From: Wagnerdoeblera sp046292685
GTDB lineage: Bacteria > Pseudomonadota > Alphaproteobacteria > Rhodobacterales > Rhodobacteraceae
Direction: 5' to 3'
DNA: 64,000 nt
Assembly: GCF_046292685.1 (NCBI RefSeq)
Contig: NZ_JBKBQM010000011.1
Location: 1-64,000 of the forward strand
Below are positions 58,809 to 64,000 of this stretch, piece by piece. Position numbers and translations under genes: made by a program. Under the pieces are notes generated by a model. That model made no database searches and had not been told where the DNA came from. It saw nothing but the letters and a program-made list of their open reading frames with translations. Every line of letters begins with the position of its first letter. Position 1 is the stretch's first letter.

Positions 58809-60566
58809 TCAGTCGCCCGGCGCGGTGCGCACGGCCAGTTCCTCGATGGCGTCCAGCACCTCGGGCCAGCGTGCAAAGGCCAGAAGCTGCCCGGTAAAGG
58901 CCAGGAAGCGCACGTCCAGATGCGGATAATCCTCCATCAGTTCGCGGATCGTCTGCACCGGGGTCTGCGGGTCCTGGTCGGCCTGCAACAGCCGGACTGG
59001 CACACGCGCGGCATGCACCACCGCCGACCAGTCGCGTTCCGACCCCAGCGCCTCGCGGGTAAAGGCCTCGGGCCCGTTGCCGCCGGGCACCAGCAGCGTC
59101 ATGCCGGCCCCGGCCAGAACCGCCGCCCGGATTTCGGGGTCGTCGAAGGCGGCCATGTCGGCCGCGGACCCGCTGTTGACCTTGCGAAAGAATGCCTCGG
59201 GCCCCAGGCTGCGCACCAGCGAGAACCCGGCCTTGACGATGAAGGGCAGAACCTTGGGCGCATAGCGCGCGTTGGCCAGCACGAAGCGTTGCCACTTGTC
59301 CATGCGTTCGTACTGTGCGGGGGTGCGCAAGGGCAGCTGGGCGGCACAGCCCAGAACCGCGCGGATCAGGTCGGGGCGCAGCTGCGACAGTTTCAGCGCA
59401 AAGCGCAGGTCGGCGCCTTGTGTCATCGCCACGGCCTGCGTCAGGCCCAGATGATCCATCACCGCCGCGTAGTCCGCCACCACCCCGGCCAGATGATCCA
59501 CCCCGCCCGGCAGCCCGGTCGTGCCGCCATACCAGGCGCGGAACGGCACCACCACGCGCAGGCCCCGCGCACGGGCGGCCTGTTCGGCCCGGGCCGGCCA
59601 GCGGACCAGCCCGTAATCCAGATGCATGTAGAGCACCGGCAGACCGGCCGGGTCGCCGAACTCGATCCACTCCAGCCGCCGCCCGGCCGTCACCCGCATC
59701 GACTGCACCGGCAGCGGCGCGAGCCCCGCCACGGGTGCGGTTTCGTGCGTTCGCGCCCCCGGCACCAGCGCCACATCCATCAGCCCCAGAACCACCCGCA
59801 TCAGCTCCGGCTGGCTGTGGGTTTCGGTCTTGGCCAGGATCGAGCGAACCTGCGTGCGCACCGTTTCCACCGACCGGCCGCGGGCCTCGGCGATGTCCTT
59901 CAACGAGTGCCCCAGGGTCAGGCCGCGCACGATGCCGGCTTCGGTGGCGGTCAGCCCGAAGGCTTCCTGCAAGGTTTCGTCGAAACCTTCGGGCCAGACC
60001 AGTTCGCTGAACATCACCAGCGCCAGCGGCTGCGTGCGGTCGCTGTGCACCGGGCCGATCCGCACGATGACCACCGCGCCGCTGGCCCGGCTGCGCATCC
60101 GCAGCGTCAGCACCTTTTCCGCGCGCCCGCCCGCCACCTTGCGGATCGCGGCGCGCAACGTGTCGATATCTTCGGGTTCGAAGGGCAAGGCCGCGATCGG
60201 CCCGCCTTCGACGATGCCCAGCGCGGTTTGGGCCGGGCGATTGCAGGCCATGACCAGCGCCCCGCCATCGGCGAGCAGGGCCGCGACCCGCGGCAGGTCG
60301 TCCAGCACCGAGCGGTAGCCGCCATCCGCGCCGGCCGGGCGGAAGCGGTCCAGAAAGACGCCGGCGCGTTCCAGATGCGGCACCACCTGGGGGCCGTCGG
60401 GGGCAACACCCGAGCCGCGCAAGGGGGCGGCCCGACCTTCCCAGGCATCCAGCAGGTCTTCCAGCCGCACCGGGTCCAGCGCGACATCGTAGATGCGGTC
60501 GACGATCTCGGCCTTGTGCTCGCGCCCGGGGTCGGCGGCGGGTGGCAAGGGGTCGGATGCGCTCAT
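58809..60566 (-). CDS. LuxR-type regulator fused to a degenerate alpha/beta-hydrolase domain
   Basis: Encodes 585 residues in three parts. Residues 20-195 form a PAS-like or unnamed sensory region (VDRIYDVALDPVRLEDLLDA). Residues 203-262 hold a LuxR helix-turn-helix (FGLTATEAGIVRGLTLGHSL, RSVETVRTQVRSILAKTE). Residues about 290-580 are an alpha/beta-hydrolase fold, but the nucleophile elbow reads A-M-T-Q-G (Thr382 in place of Ser), the oxyanion HG is HL (residues 315-316), and the C-terminal catalytic His is replaced by Gln560 (FTGQLLAF). An Asp (530 or 532) remains. The fold is thus probably a ligand-binding sensor rather than an enzyme, comparable in idea to hydrolase-fold hormone receptors. 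Its own terminator lies downstream. Ligand and targets are unknown. Confidence 0.82.
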   Translation of the reverse strand: MSASDPLPPAADPGREHKAEIVDRIYDVALDPVRLEDLLDAWEGRAAPLRGSGVAPDGPQVVPHLERAGVFLDRFRPAGADGGYRSVLDDLPRVAALLADGGALVMACNRPAQTALGIVEGGPIAALPFEPEDIDTLRAAIRKVAGGRAEKVLTLRMRSRASGAVVIVRIGPVHSDRTQPLALVMFSELVWPEGFDETLQEAFGLTATEAGIVRGLTLGHSLKDIAEARGRSVETVRTQVRSILAKTETHSQPELMRVVLGLMDVALVPGARTHETAPVAGLAPLPVQSMRVTAGRRLEWIEFGDPAGLPVLYMHLDYGLVRWPARAEQAARARGLRVVVPFRAWYGGTTGLPGGVDHLAGVVADYAAVMDHLGLTQAVAMTQGADLRFALKLSQLRPDLIRAVLGCAAQLPLRTPAQYERMDKWQRFVLANARYAPKVLPFIVKAGFSLVRSLGPEAFFRKVNSGSAADMAAFDDPEIRAAVLAGAGMTLLVPGGNGPEAFTREALGSERDWSAVVHAARVPVRLLQADQDPQTPVQTIRELMEDYPHLDVRFLAFTGQLLAFARWPEVLDAIEELAVRTAPGD

Positions 60567-60709
60567 GTCACCAGCCGGAAAATCGCTCGATTCGGGGCCC
60601 TGAATCCTTTCCGAGATTGCGCTTTTTTCCGCACCTGCGGCAACCCGCCTTTCGGCCGGCGTTGCGCCGGGCTAGGGTCGGCCCCGGGCACGCAACAGGG
60701 AGCCACGCG

Positions 60710-61369
60710 ATGCTGACGATCTACGGGTGTTTCCGGTCCCGCGCCACGCGGCCGATCTGGCTGCTTTACGAAACCGGCACCGGGTTCGACCACGTTCCGG
60801 TGATCCAGTCCTACCGGCTGGCCGACCCGGGCGCGGCCGATGCGCCGCTGCACACGGCGTCTGCGGCCTTTCTTGCGGTCAATCCGCAAGGCCAGATCCC
60901 GGCGATGCGCGACGGCGACCTTGTGCTGACCGAGTCGCTTGGCATCACGCTCTATCTGGCGCGCAAGTTCGGCGGCGACCTTGGCCCGCGCGATCTGGCC
61001 GAGGAGGCGCTGGCCACGCAATGGGCGCTGGTGGGGGCCACCGCGGTGGAAACCCCGGCGCTCGAGATCCTCCAGGTCCACGGCAAGGGTCTGGCCGGCA
61101 CCGAGGAAGGCGCGCGCAGCATCGCCGCCGCGCAAGCCACGCTGCGCCGCCCCTTTGCCCGCATCGAAAGCCACCTGGCCGGCAACGGCTGGATGATGGG
61201 CGGCCGCTTTACCGTGGCCGATATCGTGCTGGCCGAATGCGTGCGCTACGCCACCGCCGAGCCGGGCACGCTCGACCCTTACCTCGCGCTGAAGGACTGG
61301 CTGGCGCGCTGCCACGCCCGCCCGGCCTTTCAGCGACTCTGGGCCGCGCGCAACGCCGAACCGATGTGA
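60710..61369 (+). CDS. Glutathione S-transferase
   Basis: Encodes 219 residues. The N-terminal thioredoxin-like domain shows MLTIYGCFRSRATRPIWLLY, with Ser/Arg near the glutathione site, the cis-Pro in NPQGQIPAM, and the glutathione-binding DLVLTESLGITLYLA. The helical C-terminal domain has GWMMGGRFTVADIVLAECV, the conserved N-capping segment. It lacks the SSCSxRVRIAL start of zeta-class maleylacetoacetate isomerases, so it is not the missing homogentisate-pathway step. AGGGAG lies seven bases before the ATG. It is divergent from the LuxR-type gene across 143 bases. Confidence 0.88.
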   Translation: MLTIYGCFRSRATRPIWLLYETGTGFDHVPVIQSYRLADPGAADAPLHTASAAFLAVNPQGQIPAMRDGDLVLTESLGITLYLARKFGGDLGPRDLAEEALATQWALVGATAVETPALEILQVHGKGLAGTEEGARSIAAAQATLRRPFARIESHLAGNGWMMGGRFTVADIVLAECVRYATAEPGTLDPYLALKDWLARCHARPAFQRLWAARNAEPM

Positions 61370-61372
61370 TCC

Positions 61373-61393
61373 GGCCTGCGGCGGGGCAGGCCG
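61373..61393 (+). terminator. Hairpin after the GST gene
   Basis: GGCCTGC-GGCGGG-GCAGGCC forms a perfect 7-bp stem (8 bp with the outer C-G), four bases after the GST stop and before parE. No T-tract. A partial terminator is possible. Confidence 0.4.
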
Positions 61394-61459
61394 CTTGCGC
61401 GTCGGCCCCCCCGATGGTCATATGCCCCCCCGTTCCTGCCTGCCCCGAATCGAGGTTCC

Positions 61460-63412
61460 ATGTCCGATCTGCTGCCCACCGGCCCCGAAAGCTACGATGC
61501 CTCCTCGATCGAGGTGCTCGAAGGGCTGGAGGCCGTGCGCAAGCGCCCCGGCATGTATATCGGCGGCACCGACGAACGCGCGTTGCACCACATGGTGGCC
61601 GAAATCCTCGACAACGCGATGGACGAGGCCGTGGCCGGCCATGCCACGCGGATCGAGGTGGAGTTGCACGCCGACGGCGCCGTCACGGTGCGCGACAACG
61701 GCCGCGGCATTCCGGTGGACCCGCACCCGAAGTTTCCCGGCAAGTCGGCGCTGGAAGTGATCTTCTGCACGCTGCACGCGGGGGGCAAGTTTTCCAACAA
61801 GGCCTATTCGACCAGCGGCGGGCTGAACGGGGTCGGCTCGTCGGTGGTCAACGCGCTGAGCGACCATCTGCGGGTCGAGGTGGCGCGCAACCGCGAGCTT
61901 TACGTCCAGGAATTCAGCCGGGGCAAGCCGCAAGGCGGCATCGCCAAGGTCGGCCCCGCCCCGAACCGGCGCGGCACCTCGGTGACCTTCCACGCCGATG
62001 CCGAAATCTTCGGCAGCCAGCGCCTGAAGCCCGCCCGGCTCTACAAGATGGCGCGGTCCAAGGCCTACCTGTTTTCCGGCGTCGAAATCCGCTGGAAATC
62101 GGCCATCGCCGATGGCGAAACCCCGACCGAGGCGACATTCCATTTTCCCGGCGGCCTTGCGCAATATCTGGGCGAGACGCTGGACAAGGTGATGACCTAT
62201 GCCGACCGCCCCTTTGCCGGCAAGGTCGGGTTCGAGGAAAAATACGGCGTCCCGGGCAGCGTGGAATGGGCCATCAACTGGACCCCGCTGCGCGACGGGT
62301 TCATCCATTCCTACACCAACACCGTGCCCACCCCCGAAGGCGGCACCCACGAGGCAGGGTTCTGGGCCGCCATCACCAAGGGCATCCGCGCCTATGGCGA
62401 GCTGTCGAAGAACCGCAAGGCCGAGCTGGTGACGCGCGAGGACATCATGTCGGGGGGCTGCGCGCTGTTGTCGATCTTCATCCGCGAACCCAGTTTCGTC
62501 GGCCAGACCAAGGACCGGCTTTCGACCGACGAAGCGGCAAAGTGGGTCGAGGGGGCGGTGCGCGACCATTTCGACAACTGGCTTGCCTCCGACCCGAAGT
62601 CGGCCGGCGCGATCATGGACTTTCTCGTGCTGCGCGCCGAGGAACGCCTGCGCCGCCGCGCCGAAAAGGAAACCGCCCGCAAGACCGCCACCAAGAAGCT
62701 GCGCCTGCCCGGCAAGCTGGTGGATTGTTCGGCCACCAACCGCGACGGCACCGAACTGTTCATCGTCGAAGGCGACAGTGCCGGCGGCAGCGCCAAGATG
62801 GCGCGCGACCGGCACAACCAGGCGCTGTTGCCCTTGCGCGGCAAGATCCTGAACGTGCTGGGGGCCGCCGGCGGCAAGATGGGCGCCAACCAGGAAATCA
62901 GCGATCTCTGCCAGGCGCTTGGCGTGCAGATGGGCTCGAAGTTCAACATCGAGGATCTGCGCTACGACAAGATCATCATCATGACCGATGCCGACGTGGA
63001 CGGTGCGCATATCGCCAGCCTGCTGATGACCTTTTTCTTTACCCAGATGCGCCCGCTGATCGACAAGGGGCACCTTTACCTCGCTTGCCCGCCGCTGTTT
63101 CGCCTGACGCAAGGGGCCCGCCGGGTCTATTGCATCGACGAGGCCGAAAAGGACGAATGGCTGAAACGGGGCCTTGGCGGCAAGGGCAAGATCGACGTCT
63201 CGCGCTTCAAGGGCCTGGGCGAGATGGACGCGAAAGACCTCAAGGACACCACCATGAACCCCGCCACGCGCAAGCTGATCCGCGTGGCGATCGACGACGA
63301 GATCCCGGGCGAAACCGGCGACCTGGTGGAACGGCTGATGGGCAAGAAGCCGGAGCTGCGGTTTCAATACATCCAGGAAAACGCGCGCTTCGTCGAGGAC
63401 GTGGACGTGTGA
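61460..63412 (+). CDS. parE: DNA topoisomerase IV subunit B
   Basis: Encodes 650 residues, shorter than GyrB and typical of ParE. The GHKL ATPase domain has YDASSIEVLEGLEAVRKRPG, VAEILDNAMDEAVAGHA, VRDNGRGIPVDPHPK and GLNGVGSSVVNALSDHL. The TOPRIM region has ELFIVEGDSAGGSAKMARDR, LPLRGKILNV and MTDADVDGAHIASLLMTFFF. With ParC it decatenates daughter chromosomes. It follows GST on the same strand; parC is not in the window. Confidence 0.94.
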   Translation: MSDLLPTGPESYDASSIEVLEGLEAVRKRPGMYIGGTDERALHHMVAEILDNAMDEAVAGHATRIEVELHADGAVTVRDNGRGIPVDPHPKFPGKSALEVIFCTLHAGGKFSNKAYSTSGGLNGVGSSVVNALSDHLRVEVARNRELYVQEFSRGKPQGGIAKVGPAPNRRGTSVTFHADAEIFGSQRLKPARLYKMARSKAYLFSGVEIRWKSAIADGETPTEATFHFPGGLAQYLGETLDKVMTYADRPFAGKVGFEEKYGVPGSVEWAINWTPLRDGFIHSYTNTVPTPEGGTHEAGFWAAITKGIRAYGELSKNRKAELVTREDIMSGGCALLSIFIREPSFVGQTKDRLSTDEAAKWVEGAVRDHFDNWLASDPKSAGAIMDFLVLRAEERLRRRAEKETARKTATKKLRLPGKLVDCSATNRDGTELFIVEGDSAGGSAKMARDRHNQALLPLRGKILNVLGAAGGKMGANQEISDLCQALGVQMGSKFNIEDLRYDKIIIMTDADVDGAHIASLLMTFFFTQMRPLIDKGHLYLACPPLFRLTQGARRVYCIDEAEKDEWLKRGLGGKGKIDVSRFKGLGEMDAKDLKDTTMNPATRKLIRVAIDDEIPGETGDLVERLMGKKPELRFQYIQENARFVEDVDV

Positions 63413-63741
63413 TCGCTTTCGGGCCAGGGGTGCGCCCGTCTCGTGCCCGGTGCCACGCTGAAACCGGCGCGGCCCGCGCCCGCCTTCGGGCGATTGTGCG
63501 GCGGCAGGCCACCCCTTCCTGCCGCCCGCATCGTGGGGCGAGGCGCTGGCATGACGCCGACCCAAGCCTTTTCGCAAGGGGCACGGCGGCTGCCGTTCGG
63601 CGGTTCAGGCCCGCTTGGCGCCTGTCGCGCGCGGTGCCTCGGGCCTTCCGGCCGCGCGTGACCACGCCGAGGGCTCCGCCCGCCCCGCGACGCCTGCGGC
63701 CAACCCGAACGGACCGGGCCGCCGGCGCCGCGGCCTGATCG
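63413..63741. other. 329-base gap without a recognisable gene
   Basis: The interval between parE and the convergent HEPN-like gene has several open frames, but all are Arg/Pro/Ala-rich with no family resemblance. I see no tRNA, clear promoter or terminator; a few short GC-rich inverted repeats are compatible with termination of the two convergent genes. Confidence 0.5.
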
Positions 63742-64000
63742 CTACGCCACGACCGGATAGAACGGGCGGCCCCAGTCTGCTTCGGGGTTCTCCATCATCA
63801 GATCGACGAACACCGGAACCAGAAACGCCAGGATTGCCGCCCCGTCGCGCACCTGCGCCCGGTTGACGCTGCTGTTCCAGGTGGCCCCGCCATGGACCAG
63901 CTGGTTGCGCAAGACATAAAGCCGGTCGAAGACGAAGCTCAGCACCCGGGCGCTGTCGCCGGCCTGGAACGCCTGCGCGAAGGACCGGGCCGAGGCCCGG
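63742..64000 (-). CDS. HEPN-like domain protein, C-terminal part (runs off the right edge)
   Basis: The last 86 codons are present, continuing open to the window end. They include AQAFQAGDSARVLSFVFDRL, then YVLRNQLVHGGATWNSSVNR and DGAAILAFLVPVFVDLMMEN. The RNQLVHGG segment matches the R-x4-6-H motif of HEPN domains, here of the Apea-like type found in proteins of unknown function and in some RNase toxins and defence proteins. The main body of the protein is outside the window, so its role cannot be judged. The stop is TAG at 63742-63744. Confidence 0.6.
   Translation of the reverse strand, partial: RASARSFAQAFQAGDSARVLSFVFDRLYVLRNQLVHGGATWNSSVNRAQVRDGAAILAFLVPVFVDLMMENPEADWGRPFYPVVA

Noticed and set aside
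60710..61369. GST as the missing maleylacetoacetate isomerase of the homogentisate pathway
   Set aside because: It lacks the zeta-class start SSCSxRVRIAL and lies 54 kb from the operon.

Overview
The window reads as chromosomal DNA from an alphaproteobacterium of the Rhodobacteraceae (Rhodobacter/Paracoccus-like). The evidence is very high GC with strong GC3 bias, a porphobilinogen synthase without the zinc cysteines, a DUF4167 protein, a Usg protein, an alphaproteobacterial order of release-factor and LPS-transport genes, and GTG/TTG starts beside clear AGGAG-type ribosome binding sites. Almost all of it is dense core genome. No rRNA, tRNA, CRISPR array or prophage was seen. The only mobile DNA recognised is the edge of an IS630-type element at the far left.

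Left part (1-6.8 kb): a leftward homogentisate operon, hmgA-fahA-metallo-beta-lactamase-like protein-FAD monooxygenase-DUF2783 protein, ending in an aminotransferase that is broken by a frameshift and the IS element. A MarR regulator diverges from it across a small palindrome. 6.8-14.2 kb: a surface-polysaccharide block with two large multidomain glycosyltransferase proteins in divergent orientation, an outer-membrane polysaccharide export lipoprotein and a KpsS-like capsule protein. 14.3-18.1 kb: ribE-prfA-prmC and a DUF4167 protein. 18.1-25.7 kb: a leftward envelope operon lptF-lptG-lptD-surA-pdxA-rsmA. 25.9-27.8 kb: pepA-holC. 27.9-31.0 kb: a leftward trio of DegT-type aminotransferase, MFS exporter and phosphoglycolate phosphatase-like HAD. 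31.1-35.1 kb: glmU-glmS, then a DNA-alkylation-repair-like protein. 35.2-40.1 kb: mfd between a DUF3445 protein and a small membrane protein.

40.2-48.1 kb: hemB, a SYLF lipoprotein, usg, gyrA, a retropepsin-like protease, an orphan corrinoid protein and a radical SAM protein. 48.1-52.7 kb: mrcA (PBP1A) and a secreted RTX/beta-propeller protein. 52.7-57.6 kb: prfB, a DUF2189 membrane protein, a bactofilin overlapping an M23 peptidase gene, and a DUF455 ferritin-like protein. 57.7-64 kb: a frameshifted ppk2, a LuxR-type regulator fused to a degenerate alpha/beta-hydrolase, a glutathione S-transferase, parE and the tail of a HEPN-like protein that runs off the window.

Points most worth a second look: (i) the GT/methyltransferase-like/serine-hydrolase three-part protein and its divergent partner; (ii) the LuxR-alpha/beta-hydrolase fusion, whose catalytic Ser and His positions are replaced, next to a perfect 22-bp palindrome; (iii) a dispersed intergenic element (eight copies, core AAATATCC plus a G-run/C-run hairpin) at gene junctions; (iv) the homogentisate operon carrying a flavin monooxygenase with a 68-residue partner and a metallo-beta-lactamase-fold protein with an altered metal motif; and (v) the two frameshifted genes. 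All functional calls come from motif and family recognition by eye; no database search was run.
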